A stretch of DNA of 57,436 bases from contig JAIUOM010000009.1 of assembly GCA_020161215.1 (NCBI GenBank), forward strand, positions 1-57,436. The letters run 5' to 3'. The stretch's first letter is position 1. The number at the start of each line of letters is the position of its first letter. Made by a program: the position numbers and the translations under genes. Source of the DNA: Pseudomonadota bacterium. GTDB taxonomy: Bacteria; Pseudomonadota; Gammaproteobacteria; Burkholderiales; Burkholderiaceae_C. Shown here piece by piece: positions 26,590 to 35,411 of this stretch. The notes under the pieces are model-generated. The model was not told the origin of the DNA. It saw only the letters and a program-made list of their open reading frames with translations, and did not search any database.

Positions 26590-27519
26590 ATGGCCTTTTT
26601 TCTCGAAACCCTCCTCGGCGGCCTGATGACGGGCATGCTGTATTCGCTGGTGGCGCTCGGCTTCGTGCTGATCTTCAAGGCCTCCGGCGTGTTCAACTTC
26701 GCGCAGGGCGCCATGGTGCTGTTCGCCGCCCTGGCGATGGCGCGTTTTTCCGAATGGATTCCCGGCTGGCTGGGCCTGGACAGCAAGGTGCTGGCCAACG
26801 TGCTGGCCTTCATCGTGGCCGGCGCGCTGATGTTCGTGGTGGCCTGGCTGATCGAGTTCCTGGTGCTGCGCCACCTGGTCAACCAGGAAGGCGCCACCTT
26901 GCTGATGGCCACCCTGGGCATCACCTACTTTCTGGAAGGCGTGGGCCAGTCGCTGTTCGGCAGCGACATCTACAAGATCGACATCGGCATGCCCAAGGAC
27001 CCGATGTTCCTGCTGGAGGGCATGTTCCAGGGCGGCGTACTGGTCAACCAGGAAGACCTGATCGCCGCGCTGATCGCCGCCGGCCTGGTGGCGGGGCTGT
27101 CGCTGTTCTTCCAGAAGACCAAGACCGGACGCGCCCTGCGCGCGGTGGCCGATGACCACCAGGCCGCGCAGTCCATCGGCATTCCGCTCTCGCGCATCTG
27201 GGTCATCGTCTGGACGGTGGCCGGCGTGGTGGCCCTGGTGGCCGGGATGATCTGGGGCAGCAAGCTGGGCGTGCAGTTCTCGCTGACCACGGTGGCGCTG
27301 CGCGCGCTGCCGGTGGTGATCCTGGGGGGGCTGACCAGCGTGCCCGGCGCCATCATCGGCGGGCTGATCATCGGCGTGGGCGAGAAGCTGTCCGAGGTGT
27401 ACCTCGGGCCCTTTGTCGGCGGTGGCATCGAGATCTGGTTTGCCTACGTGCTGGCGCTGGTGTTCCTGCTGTTCCGGCCGCAAGGCCTGTTCGGCGAAAA
27501 AATTATCGACCGTGTCTGA
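26590..27519 (+). CDS. ABC transporter permease, LivH type
   Basis: The 309-residue inner-membrane protein has about eight hydrophobic segments and LivH landmarks such as GFVLIFKASGVFNFAQGAM, TGRALRAVADDHQAAQSIGI (the cytoplasmic coupling loop) and GGLTSVPGAIIGG. It forms the channel with the LivM-type permease encoded downstream. A dispersed repeat (copy C) separates the two permease genes. Confidence 0.93.
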   Translation: MAFFLETLLGGLMTGMLYSLVALGFVLIFKASGVFNFAQGAMVLFAALAMARFSEWIPGWLGLDSKVLANVLAFIVAGALMFVVAWLIEFLVLRHLVNQEGATLLMATLGITYFLEGVGQSLFGSDIYKIDIGMPKDPMFLLEGMFQGGVLVNQEDLIAALIAAGLVAGLSLFFQKTKTGRALRAVADDHQAAQSIGIPLSRIWVIVWTVAGVVALVAGMIWGSKLGVQFSLTTVALRALPVVILGGLTSVPGAIIGGLIIGVGEKLSEVYLGPFVGGGIEIWFAYVLALVFLLFRPQGLFGEKIIDRV

Positions 27520-27527
27520 TGCTACGT

Positions 27528-27584
27528 CTTTGATAGCTATTCAGGAAGTATCCACGCCGACAACGCACTAAAAGAGCAGGAAAA
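27528..27584 (+). repeat. Dispersed repeat TAGCT-N15-RYGCCG, copy C
   Basis: This copy lies in the 67-base gap between the two permease genes of one operon. TAGCT and ACGCCG are 15 bases apart, and the internal ATTCAGGA is shared with copy D inside the acyl-CoA dehydrogenase. Its right edge (AAAGAGCAGG) sits where the ribosome-binding site of the next gene should be. Confidence 0.75.
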
Positions 27585-27586
27585 CC

Positions 27587-28663
27587 ATGTTTTACCGAGA
27601 AAACGGCCAGTTCAAGACCAGCTACCAAGCCGACCAGCAGATTTTCCCCATCGCGCAGGACCGCTGGGCGGTGCTGCTGCTGCTGGCCTTCGCGTTCCTG
27701 GTGGTGCCGTTTATTGCCAGCGAGTACCTGTTCTTTTCGATCCTGATCCCCTTCCTCATCATGGCGCTGGCCGCGCTGGGGGTGAATGTGCTGGTCGGCT
27801 ACTGCGGTCAGATCACGCTGGGCTCGGGCGCCTTCATGGCCGTGGGTGCCTACGGCGCCTACAACTTCTTCGTGCGCTTTCCGGGCATGCCGCTGGTGCC
27901 GGCCGTCCTGTTGGGCGGGCTGTGCGCGACCGCGTTCGGCGTGCTGTTCGGCCTGCCCAGCCTGCGCGTCAAGGGCTTGTACCTGGCGGTGGCTACGCTG
28001 GCCGCGCAGTTCTTCTCGGACTGGATGTTCCTGCGTATCAAGTGGCTGACCAACGACTCGGCGTCGGGTTCGGTGTCGGTGGCCAACCTGCAGGTGTTCG
28101 GCCTGCCGATCCAGAGCCCGGAAGCCAAGTACCTGTTCTGCCTGGCCTTCCTGGTGGTCATGGCGCTGCTGGTCAAGAACCTGGTGCGCAGCGCCATCGG
28201 CCGCGAGTGGATGGCGATCCGCGACATGGACGTGGCCGCCGCCGTGATCGGCATCCGCCCGATGTACGCCAAGCTCACGGCCTTTGCCGTCAGCAGCTTC
28301 ATCGTCGGCGTGGCCGGCGCGCTGTGGGCTTTTGTCTACCTGGGCGCCTGGGAGCCGAGCGCCTTCAACGTCGATCTGTCCTTCAAGCTGCTGTTCATGG
28401 TGATCATCGGCGGCCTGGGCTCGGTGATGGGCAGCATGTTCGGCGCCGCCTTCATCGTCGTGCTGCCGATCTTCCTGAACCAGTTCCTGCCCTGGCTGGG
28501 CGGCTTGTTCGGCATGAGCTTTTCCACCGCCACCGCCTCGCACGTTGAGTTGATGATCTTCGGCGCGCTGATCGTGTGGTTCCTGATCGTCGAGCCGCAC
28601 GGCCTGGCCAAGCTGTGGTCGGTGGGCAAACAGAAGTTGCGTTTGTGGCCGTTCCCGCATTGA
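27587..28663 (+). CDS. ABC transporter permease, LivM type
   Basis: The 358-residue membrane protein has LivM landmarks: ALGVNVLVGYCGQITLGSGAFMAVGAY, LRVKGLYLAVATLAAQFF and REWMAIRDMDVAAAVIGI. About nine hydrophobic segments follow a hydrophilic N-terminus of some 25 residues. It pairs with the LivH-type permease. The second binding-protein gene follows after a 171-base gap that carries a repeat. Confidence 0.93.
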   Translation: MFYRENGQFKTSYQADQQIFPIAQDRWAVLLLLAFAFLVVPFIASEYLFFSILIPFLIMALAALGVNVLVGYCGQITLGSGAFMAVGAYGAYNFFVRFPGMPLVPAVLLGGLCATAFGVLFGLPSLRVKGLYLAVATLAAQFFSDWMFLRIKWLTNDSASGSVSVANLQVFGLPIQSPEAKYLFCLAFLVVMALLVKNLVRSAIGREWMAIRDMDVAAAVIGIRPMYAKLTAFAVSSFIVGVAGALWAFVYLGAWEPSAFNVDLSFKLLFMVIIGGLGSVMGSMFGAAFIVVLPIFLNQFLPWLGGLFGMSFSTATASHVELMIFGALIVWFLIVEPHGLAKLWSVGKQKLRLWPFPH

Positions 28664-28674
28664 ATATGGAACAC

Positions 28675-28785
28675 CCCCCTGAGTCGCTGACGCGCCTTCC
28701 CCCCTCTCGTACCGGAGGGGGGACAACGCCGGTGGGCGGGCCTAGCCCTTCCACGGCGTTCGCTGGACTGGTCTGCTCCGCGACC
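28675..28785 (+). repeat. GC-rich dispersed repeat with CCCCCCTC hairpin, copy 1
   Basis: This stretch runs from CCCCCTGAGTCGC to CTGCTCCGCG and contains the stem CCCCCCTC/GAGGGGGG. A second copy with the same order of blocks lies at 40853-40965. It sits between the LivM-type permease and the second binding-protein gene and has no T run, so it is not a classical terminator. Confidence 0.75.
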
Positions 28786-28834
28786 GTTTGAGTTCTCGTT
28801 TTTCTCGTCGCTTCAACCACCAAAGGAGACTTGC

Positions 28835-30154
28835 ATGAAGCTATCCCGTACCCTGATCGCCGCCGCCATCGTCGCGGCATCTTCGGTGGCCACCAGCGCC
28901 TTCGCGCAGGCCGAGCAGTTCTTTCCGCTGCTGTCGTACCGCACTGGGCCGTACGCGCCCAACGGCACGCCCTGGGCCAATGGCAAGCAGGATTACCTGA
29001 AAATGGTCAACGCGCGCGACGGCGGCATCAACGGCGTCAAGCTGACGTTCGAGGAATGCGAAACCGGCTACGCCACCGACCGCGGGGTGGAGTGCTACGA
29101 GCGCCTGAAGAGCCGCCCCGGCGTGGCGCTGTTTGATCCGCAGTCCACCGGGATCACCTTCGCGCTGACCGAGAAGGCGCCCAACGACAAGATTGCGCTG
29201 ATGACGCTGGGCTACGGCCTGTCGGTGTCGCAGGACGGCATGGCCTTCAAGTGGAACTTTCCGCTCATGGGCAGCTACTGGACCGGCGCCGACATCCTGA
29301 TCCAGGACATCGCCAAGTCGCTGGGCGGGGCCGACAAGCTCAAGGGCAAGAAGATCGCCCTGGTCTACCACGACAGCCCGTTCGGCAAGGAGCCGATCCC
29401 GCTGGTGCAAGAGCGCGCCAAGATGCACGGCTTTGATCTGACCCTGCTGCCCGTGACGGCGCCCGGCGTCGAGCAGAAAGCCACCTGGCTGCAGGTGCGT
29501 CAGCTGCGCCCTGATTACGTGATGCTGTGGGGCTGGGGCGTGATGAACTCCACCGCGCTGAAGGAAGCCCAGGCCACCGGCTACCCGCGCGAGAAGATGT
29601 ACGGCGTGTGGTGGGCCGGCGCCGAGCCGGACGTGCGCGACGTGGGCGCGGGTGCCAAGGGCTACCACGCGCTGGCGCTGAACGGCTCGGGCATGCAGTC
29701 CAAGGTGATGCAGGACATCGTCAAGTTCGTGCACGACAAGGGTCAGGGCACGGGGCCGAAAGACGAGGTCGGTCAGGTGCTGTACACGCGCGGCGCCATC
29801 ATCCAGATGCTCAGCATCGAGGCGGTGCGCAAGGCCCAGGAGCGCTTTGGCAAGGGCAAGGTCATGACCCCCGAGCAGGTGCGTTGGGGCCTGGAAAACC
29901 TCAGCCTCGACCAGAAGCGCCTGGATGCGCTGGGCTTCGGTGGCCTGATGCGGCCGCTGCAGACCACCTGCGCCGACCACATGGGTTCCACCTGGGCGCG
30001 TGTGCAGACCTGGGACGGCGCCAAGTGGAATATCGGCGAGACGTGGTACCAAGCCGACGAAGCCATCCTCAAGCCGATGGTCAAGAGCGGCGCCGCCAAG
30101 TACCTGGCCGACAAGAAGCTGCAACCGCGCGCCGCGGGCGACTGCAACTCTTGA
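28835..30154 (+). CDS. ABC transporter substrate-binding protein (Liv type), second copy
   Basis: The 439-residue exported protein has signal peptide MKLSRTLIAAAIVAASSVATSAFA and a mature part of the type I periplasmic binding fold (QFFPLLSYRTGPYAPNGTPWANGKQDYL...). This subfamily (LSYRTGPYAPNG) is common in clusters for aromatic or organic acid uptake in betaproteobacteria. It follows the permeases and precedes the second ATPase. It is unlike the first binding protein, so the importer may use two receptors. Confidence 0.9.
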   Translation: MKLSRTLIAAAIVAASSVATSAFAQAEQFFPLLSYRTGPYAPNGTPWANGKQDYLKMVNARDGGINGVKLTFEECETGYATDRGVECYERLKSRPGVALFDPQSTGITFALTEKAPNDKIALMTLGYGLSVSQDGMAFKWNFPLMGSYWTGADILIQDIAKSLGGADKLKGKKIALVYHDSPFGKEPIPLVQERAKMHGFDLTLLPVTAPGVEQKATWLQVRQLRPDYVMLWGWGVMNSTALKEAQATGYPREKMYGVWWAGAEPDVRDVGAGAKGYHALALNGSGMQSKVMQDIVKFVHDKGQGTGPKDEVGQVLYTRGAIIQMLSIEAVRKAQERFGKGKVMTPEQVRWGLENLSLDQKRLDALGFGGLMRPLQTTCADHMGSTWARVQTWDGAKWNIGETWYQADEAILKPMVKSGAAKYLADKKLQPRAAGDCNS

Positions 30155-30186
30155 TCTCCCGCGGGCTTCACGCGCTTCGCGCTGTT

Positions 30187-30242
30187 GCGCCCCCTTTCCG
30201 GGGGCGCCCGCTGTGGCCGGGGTTTTCCCGGCCACAGCGGGC
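30187..30242 (+). repeat. Two successive perfect hairpins between operon genes
   Basis: The first hairpin is GCGCCCCC, five bases, GGGGGCGC (30187-30207). The second has perfect 16-bp arms, GCCCGCTGTGGCCGGG and its complement, with a GTTTT loop (30206-30242). They overlap by two bases, so only one can form fully. There is no T run after them. They could stabilise the 3' end of the binding-protein message or lower expression of the ATPase gene downstream. Confidence 0.75.
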
Positions 30243-30278
30243 CTTGAATTTGTTCAGCCCCCTGGAGGCTTGTGGTCC

Positions 30279-31097
30279 ATGAGCACTGACGCATCCGCCA
30301 AAACCATCCTCACCGTCAACGGCATCGAGGTCATCTACAACCACGTGATCCTGGTGCTCAAGGGCGTGTCGCTGACGGTGCCCGAAGGCGGCATCGTGGC
30401 CATCCTGGGCGGCAACGGGGCGGGCAAGACCACCACCTTGCGCGCCGTCTCCAACCTGCTCAAGGGCGAGCGCGGCGAGGTCACCAAGGGCTCCATCGAG
30501 TTGCGCGGCGAGCGCATCGAGAACCTGAGCCCGGCCGATCTGGTCAAGCGTGGCGTGGTGCAGGTGATGGAAGGGCGCCACTGCTTCGCGCACCTGACCA
30601 TCGAGGAAAACCTGCTCACCGGCTCCTACACCCGCAAGGACAAGGCCGAGATCGCGCGCAACCTCGACAAGGTCTACACCTATTTTCCGCGCCTGAAAAC
30701 GCGCCGAAGCTCGCAGGCGGCCTACACCTCCGGCGGCGAGCAGCAGATGTGCGCCATTGGCCGCGCGCTGATGTGCAACCCCAACATGGTGCTGCTGGAC
30801 GAGCCCTCGATGGGCCTGGCGCCGCAGATCGTGGAAGAGGTGTTTAACATCGTCAAGGACTTGAACAGCAAGGAGAAAGTCACCTTCCTGCTGGCCGAGC
30901 AGAACACCAACATGGCCCTGAAGTACGCCGACTACGGCTACATCATGGAAAGCGGCCGCGTGGTGATGGACGGCCAGGCCAGCGACCTGGCCAGCAACGA
31001 GGACGTCAAGGAGTTCTACCTGGGCGTGGGCGGTGGCGAGCGCAAGAGCTTCAAGGACGTGAAGAGCTACAAGCGGCGCAAACGTTGGCTGGCCTGA
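30279..31097 (+). CDS. ABC transporter ATP-binding protein, LivF type
   Basis: The 272-residue ATPase has Walker A GGNGAGKTT, signature TSGGEQQMCAIGRAL and Walker B MVLLDEPSMGLAP, the LivF/BraG class. The C-terminus has a Lys/Arg-rich tail (KSFKDVKSYKRRKRWLA) longer than usual. The frame is open further upstream, but MSTDASAKTILTVNGIEVIYNHV is the family start. It pairs with the LivG-type ATPase encoded five genes earlier. Confidence 0.92.
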   Translation: MSTDASAKTILTVNGIEVIYNHVILVLKGVSLTVPEGGIVAILGGNGAGKTTTLRAVSNLLKGERGEVTKGSIELRGERIENLSPADLVKRGVVQVMEGRHCFAHLTIEENLLTGSYTRKDKAEIARNLDKVYTYFPRLKTRRSSQAAYTSGGEQQMCAIGRALMCNPNMVLLDEPSMGLAPQIVEEVFNIVKDLNSKEKVTFLLAEQNTNMALKYADYGYIMESGRVVMDGQASDLASNEDVKEFYLGVGGGERKSFKDVKSYKRRKRWLA

Positions 31098-31137
31098 GCC
31101 CATCGTCGGCGGCGGCGCGATGGGGTACGGGCATGAC

Positions 31138-31196
31138 GGTTTTATGCTTTTTTGACGGAATGCCGGCATGGGCATTGCCAGAACAGCTATCAAAAA
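31138..31196 (-). repeat. Dispersed repeat TAGCT-N15-RYGCCG, copy F (inverted)
   Basis: Read on the minus strand, TTTTGATAGCT is followed by 15 bases and ATGCCG, then by an A/T-rich edge, matching copies A-D. It lies between the LivF-type ATPase and the PaaK-like ligase. It is the only clear copy in reverse orientation. Confidence 0.7.
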
Positions 31197-31219
31197 AATA
31201 GTAAATCGAGGCGACTGAG

Positions 31220-32470
31220 ATGAGTGAATTCTTCGATGCCCTGGAAACGCGCGCACCGGCAGAGCGCGAAGCGGCGCTGATGGCGGCACTGCCCGGGCAG
31301 ATCGCGCGGGCCCAGGCCGCCAGCGCCGCCATGGGCGAGATCCTGGCCGGGGTGGCCGCGTCGGCGATCGACTCGCGCGCCGCGCTGGCGCGCCTGCCGG
31401 TCACGCGCAAGGGCGAGTTGCTGGCGCGCCAGCAGGCCAGCCGCGCCGCCGGGCGCGATGCCTTTGGCGGCTTCTCGGCCCTGCGCTACGGCCCGGCCAT
31501 GCCGCACCTGTTTGCCAGCCCCGGCCCCATCTACGAACCCGAGGGCACGGCGCGCGACTATTGGCGCGCCGCGCGCGCGCTGTACGCGGCTGGCTTTCGG
31601 GCCGGCGATTTGGCGCACAACGCCTTCAGCTACCACATGACGCCCGGCGCCTTCATCATGGAAAGCGGCGCGCACGCCATTGGCTGCACGGTGTTTCCCG
31701 CCGGCACCGGCCAGACCGAGCAGCAGCTGCAGGCCATCGCCGAGCTGAAACCCCAGGCCTACATCGGCACGCCCAGCTTTCTGCGCATCCTGCTCGAGAA
31801 GGCGCACGAGGCCGGCGGCGACATCGCCAGCTTCACCAAGGGCCTGGTCGGGGGCGAAGCCTTTCCGCCCAGCCTGCGCGACTGGTTCGCCGAGCGAGGC
31901 ATGGCCGTCTACCAGAGCTACGCCACGGCGGACGTGGGCCTGATCGCCTACGAAACCGCCTCGCGCGAGGGCCTGGTGCTGGACGAGCAGGTCGTCGTCG
32001 AGATCGTGCGCCCCGGCACCGGGGACCCGGTGGCCGAGGGCGAGGTGGGCGAGGTGGTGGTCACCGTGCTGAACCCGGACTACCCGCTGGTGCGTTTTGG
32101 CACCGGCGATCTGTCGGCCGTGCTGCCCGGCACCTGCCCCACGGGCCGCACCAACACCCGCATCAAGGGCTGGCTGGGCCGCGCCGACCAGACCACCAAG
32201 ATCCGCGGCATGTTCGTGCATCCCGGCCAGGTGGCCGAGATCGTCAAGCGCTTTCCTGAAATCGCGCGCGCGCGCCTGGTGGTCAGCGGCGAGATGGCCA
32301 ACGACCAGCTGACGCTGCGCGTCGAGGCCCCCGCCGCGCCCGATCTTGGCGCACGCGTGGCCGAGGTGGTGCGCGATGTGACCAAGCTGCGCGGCGACGT
32401 CGAGGTGGTCGCGCCAGGCACCCTGCCCAACGACGGCAAGGTGATCGAGGACGCCCGCAGCTACAAATAA
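31220..32470 (+). CDS. Phenylacetate-CoA ligase family (PaaK-like) protein
   Basis: The 416-residue adenylate-forming enzyme is close to PaaK in length and order of motifs: QSYATADVGLIAYE in place of the usual YGxTE region, VRFGTGDLS and the C-terminal DQTTKIRGMFVHPGQVAEI. It lacks a clear SGTTG P-loop in the N-terminal half, as some PaaK-like proteins do. It would convert an aromatic or related acid to its CoA thioester. Its place after the importer suggests activation on entry; the substrate is not proven. Confidence 0.82.
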   Translation: MSEFFDALETRAPAEREAALMAALPGQIARAQAASAAMGEILAGVAASAIDSRAALARLPVTRKGELLARQQASRAAGRDAFGGFSALRYGPAMPHLFASPGPIYEPEGTARDYWRAARALYAAGFRAGDLAHNAFSYHMTPGAFIMESGAHAIGCTVFPAGTGQTEQQLQAIAELKPQAYIGTPSFLRILLEKAHEAGGDIASFTKGLVGGEAFPPSLRDWFAERGMAVYQSYATADVGLIAYETASREGLVLDEQVVVEIVRPGTGDPVAEGEVGEVVVTVLNPDYPLVRFGTGDLSAVLPGTCPTGRTNTRIKGWLGRADQTTKIRGMFVHPGQVAEIVKRFPEIARARLVVSGEMANDQLTLRVEAPAAPDLGARVAEVVRDVTKLRGDVEVVAPGTLPNDGKVIEDARSYK

Positions 32471-32626
32471 ATGACCGAGATCCACTGCCGGGCTCGGGGT
32501 TTTCCCTTGATTTGCGCGAAAACCCTGGATTCAAGAGTGCACCGGCGGATGGTCAAGGGCGTTCTCTACGGATACGATTTGATGTTTCGAGACGTTTCAC
32601 CTAAGGCAATAAAGGAGTTGAAGTAC

Positions 32627-33613
32627 ATGAACCTCACGCTCAGGCTGACAGTCGCCGCTGGCGCAAGCTTGCTGGCCCTTGGCGCGCACGCCCAGGCCTT
32701 TCCGGCTGGCAAGCCCATCAACATCGTCGTGCCCTTTTCCGCAGGCGGCCCCACCGACAAGGTGGCGCGCGATCTGGCCGAGGCGCTGCGCAAGCCGCTG
32801 GGCGGCGTGGCCGTCGTGATCGACAACGCGGCCGGCGCCGGCAGCACCATCGGCACGGCCAAGGCCTTCCGCGCGCAGCCCGACGGCTACACGCTGCTGG
32901 TCACCCACATCGGCATGGCCACCACGCCCGCGCTGTACCGCAGTCTGCCCTACAAGGTCGAGGACTTTGAGTACCTGGGCCTGATCAACGAAGTGCCCAT
33001 GGTGGTGGTCGGCAAGCCCGCGCTGGCCGCCAACACCTGGAAGGAGTTGACCGACTGGATCGGCCAGAACAAGGGCAAGATCAACATGGCCAACGCCGGT
33101 CTGGGTTCGGCCTCGCACCTGTGCGGGCTGATGCTGCAGAACGCGCTCAAGACCGAGATGACCACCGTGCCGTACAAGGGCACGGCGCCCGCCATGACCG
33201 ACCTGATGGGCGGCCAGGTCGACTTCATGTGCGACCAGACCACCAACACCACCAGCCAGGTCGAGGGCAAGAAGATCAAGGCCTACGCCGTGACCACGCC
33301 CAAGCGCCTGTCCATCCCGGCGGTCTACAAAGACCTGCCCACCCTGGAAGAGGCCGGCATGAAGGGCTTCAACGTGTCGATCTGGCACGGTCTGTACGCC
33401 CCCAAGGGCACGCCGCCTGCCGTGCTCAAGACGCTCAACGACGCGCTCAAGGTGGCCCTCAAGGACCCCGAGTTCGTGAAGAAGCAGGAGGGCCTGGGGG
33501 CCATCGTGGTCAACGACGCCCGCTCCAATCCGGCCGATCACAAGAAGTTCGTGCTGGCTGAAGTGGCCAAGTGGGGCCCGGTGATCAAGGCGGCCGGCCA
33601 GTACGCCGACTGA
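32627..33613 (+). CDS. Bug-type tripartite tricarboxylate transporter binding protein
   Basis: The 328-residue exported protein has signal peptide MNLTLRLTVAAGASLLALGAHAQA and Bug landmarks INIVVPFSAGGPTDKVARDLAE and GYTLLVTHIGMATTPALY. The start at ATG 32627 has AAAGGAG (32611-32617) ahead of it, although the frame is open from 32471. Bug proteins bind carboxylates in the periplasm for TctAB-type carriers, which are not in this window; orphan Bug proteins may also act as sensors. A terminator follows the gene. Confidence 0.9.
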   Translation: MNLTLRLTVAAGASLLALGAHAQAFPAGKPINIVVPFSAGGPTDKVARDLAEALRKPLGGVAVVIDNAAGAGSTIGTAKAFRAQPDGYTLLVTHIGMATTPALYRSLPYKVEDFEYLGLINEVPMVVVGKPALAANTWKELTDWIGQNKGKINMANAGLGSASHLCGLMLQNALKTEMTTVPYKGTAPAMTDLMGGQVDFMCDQTTNTTSQVEGKKIKAYAVTTPKRLSIPAVYKDLPTLEEAGMKGFNVSIWHGLYAPKGTPPAVLKTLNDALKVALKDPEFVKKQEGLGAIVVNDARSNPADHKKFVLAEVAKWGPVIKAAGQYAD

Positions 33614-33638
33614 CCGTTCTCCAGCATCCCACCGACGT

Positions 33639-33675
33639 GCCGCGCCGAAGCCAGGGGCTTCGCGCGGCCGTTTTT
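33639..33675 (+). terminator. Rho-independent terminator after the transport cluster
   Basis: GCCGCGCCGAAGCC pairs, with one bulged C, with GGCTTCGCGCGGC across an AGG loop and is followed by TTTTT (33671-33675). It lies 25 bases after the Bug gene and probably ends the 22517-33613 transcription unit. Confidence 0.75.
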
Positions 33676-33686
33676 GCATCCGAGCC

Positions 33687-34106
33687 ATGAACGTAGCCCT
33701 GCGCGTGGTCGATTCCATCACCGAACTGCGCCCGCACGACGCGGGGTGCATTGCCGTGAGCGGCTCGCACGGGGGCATCAGCTCGGCGCACTACGCCCAG
33801 GCGGCGCGGCCACTTATCGCGGTGTTCAACGACGCCGGGGTCGGCAAGGACCAGGCCGGCCTGGCCGCGCTGCCCTGGTTGCAGGGCCACGGCATCGCGG
33901 CCTGCACGGTGGCGCACACCAGCGCCCGCATCGGCGAGGCGCGCAGCACCCTCGACGAGGGTCTGGTGAGCCACTGCAACGCCCTGGCGCTGGCCCTGGG
34001 CCTGGCCCCCGGTCAGCGCTGCGCCGACTTCGTCCGGCGGCTGCGGACGCCGGCCCCTGTTTCATCACCCCCAGCACCCTCTCAAGGAGACTCTCATGCG
34101 TCGTGA
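33687..34106 (+). CDS. Small protein of unknown function
   Basis: The 139-residue protein has no signal peptide. It shows [18 protein letters not shown], an internal [17 protein letters not shown] and HTSARIGEA, which look like conserved active-site or binding segments. I recognise no family. It begins 11 bases after the terminator and its 3' end overlaps the next Bug gene by 11 bases, so the two are coupled. It may act on the compound that the Bug protein binds. Confidence 0.75.
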   Translation: MNVALRVVDSITELRPHDAGCIAVSGSHGGISSAHYAQAARPLIAVFNDAGVGKDQAGLAALPWLQGHGIAACTVAHTSARIGEARSTLDEGLVSHCNALALALGLAPGQRCADFVRRLRTPAPVSSPPAPSQGDSHAS

Positions 34107-35112
34107 CCCATCCTTTCCACGCCGGTTGGCCTTGGCCGGCACGGCGCTGCTGGCGGCGCTGTGGGCCACCCCGGCGGCCTGGGCGCAGTCCGGCTGGCCG
34201 ACCAAGCCGGTGAAGATCGTCGTGCCCTTCGCGGCCGGTGGCACCACCGACATCCTGGCGCGCGCGATCGCCCCGGAACTCTCCAAGGCCTTCGGCCAGC
34301 AGTTCATCGTCGACAACCGCGCCGGCGCGGGTGGCAACGTCGGTGCCGACATCGTGGGTCATTCGGCGCCCGACGGCTACACCTTGCTGATGGGCACCGT
34401 GGGCACGCACGGCATCAACCGCGCCCTGTACCCCAAACTGCCCTACGACCCGATCAAGGACTTCGTGCCCATCACCCTGGTGGCCGCCGTGCCGAACGTG
34501 ATGGAGATGAACGCCGAGCGCGCCAAGCAGCTGGGCATCACCGACGTGCAGAGCTTCATCAAGTACGCCAAGGCCCATCCCGGCAAGCTGAACATGGCTT
34601 CCAGCGGCAACGGCACCTCGATCCACCTGGCCGGCGAGCTGTTCAAGTCCATGACCGGCGTGTTCATGACCCACGTGCCCTACCGCGGCTCGGGCCCGGC
34701 GCTGATGGACATGGTGGCCGGCAACATGGACGTGATGTTCGACAACCTGCCCTCGTCGATGCAGCAGATCAAAGGCGGCAAGCTGCTGCCGCTGGCGGTG
34801 ACCAGCGCCAAGCGCTCGCGTGCCTTGCCCAACGTGCCGACGGTGGAGGAGGCGGGGGGCGCCGCGCTCAAGGGCTACGAAGCCAGCAGCTGGTTCGGCC
34901 TGCTGGCGCCGGCCGGCACGCCCGCCGACATCGTGACCCGCGTGCAGCAGGAAACCGCCAAGGCCCTGGCGTCCCCGGCCGTGAAGGAAAAACTCGAAGC
35001 CCAGGGCGCCGAGCCCGGCGGCATCACCTCGGCCGAGTTCGCCAAGATGATTGACGCCGAGCACCTCAAGTGGGCCAAGGTGGTGAAGGCGTCTGGGGCC
35101 AAGGTGGATTGA
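34096..35112 (+). CDS. Bug-type tripartite tricarboxylate transporter binding protein
   Basis: The 338-residue protein has signal peptide [23 protein letters not shown], then [51 protein letters not shown] and later [15 protein letters not shown], all typical of the Bug family. AGGAGA at 34085-34090 precedes ATG 34096, inside the upstream gene. No TctA or TctB membrane partner is encoded nearby. The ligand is unknown, probably a carboxylate. Confidence 0.92.
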   Translation: MRRDPSFPRRLALAGTALLAALWATPAAWAQSGWPTKPVKIVVPFAAGGTTDILARAIAPELSKAFGQQFIVDNRAGAGGNVGADIVGHSAPDGYTLLMGTVGTHGINRALYPKLPYDPIKDFVPITLVAAVPNVMEMNAERAKQLGITDVQSFIKYAKAHPGKLNMASSGNGTSIHLAGELFKSMTGVFMTHVPYRGSGPALMDMVAGNMDVMFDNLPSSMQQIKGGKLLPLAVTSAKRSRALPNVPTVEEAGGAALKGYEASSWFGLLAPAGTPADIVTRVQQETAKALASPAVKEKLEAQGAEPGGITSAEFAKMIDAEHLKWAKVVKASGAKVD

Positions 35113-35296
35113 TCGCACCCCCGCGGCGTTTGGCACGGCGGTGGCTCATGCGCCGCGCGCTACCGGAGAGGTGCCTCCGGGGGCCGCGGAGCAGACCATG
35201 CGAAAAGCCGCTGCGCCCGGCCGCCAGACGCGGCCGATTTGTCCCCCAGTGGGCGCGCGCCGCAGGCGTAACGGGGGCGTCCGTCTCCCACCCAAA

Positions 35297-35405
35297 GGCG
35301 TTCAAAAATACCAAACCGTTCGGGTTGAACCCTTCGATGGGCTCAGGGCAGATTTGTCGAAACGCTAAGCCGGGCTGCGACAAGCTCCGCCTGACCGGTT
35401 TTATA
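35297..35405. repeat. Structured dispersed repeat with TTCGAC/CTCAGG core, copy 2
   Basis: It shares with copy 1 (2752-2872) the left end GGCGTTCAAA, then ACCAAACCGTTCG, CCCTTCGA-GGGCTCAGG, TTGTCGAAACGC and GCCGGGC. The right inverted end is missing or diverged. The rest of the 35113-35411 gap is GC-rich and holds nothing I can name. Confidence 0.7.
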
Positions 35406-35411
35406 GCGGCA

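Noticed and set aside
35125-35215. Possible third copy of the GC-rich repeat on the minus strand
   Set aside because: Only a CTGCTCCGCGG-like block is shared; the hairpin and the CACGGCGTTCGCTGG block are missing.
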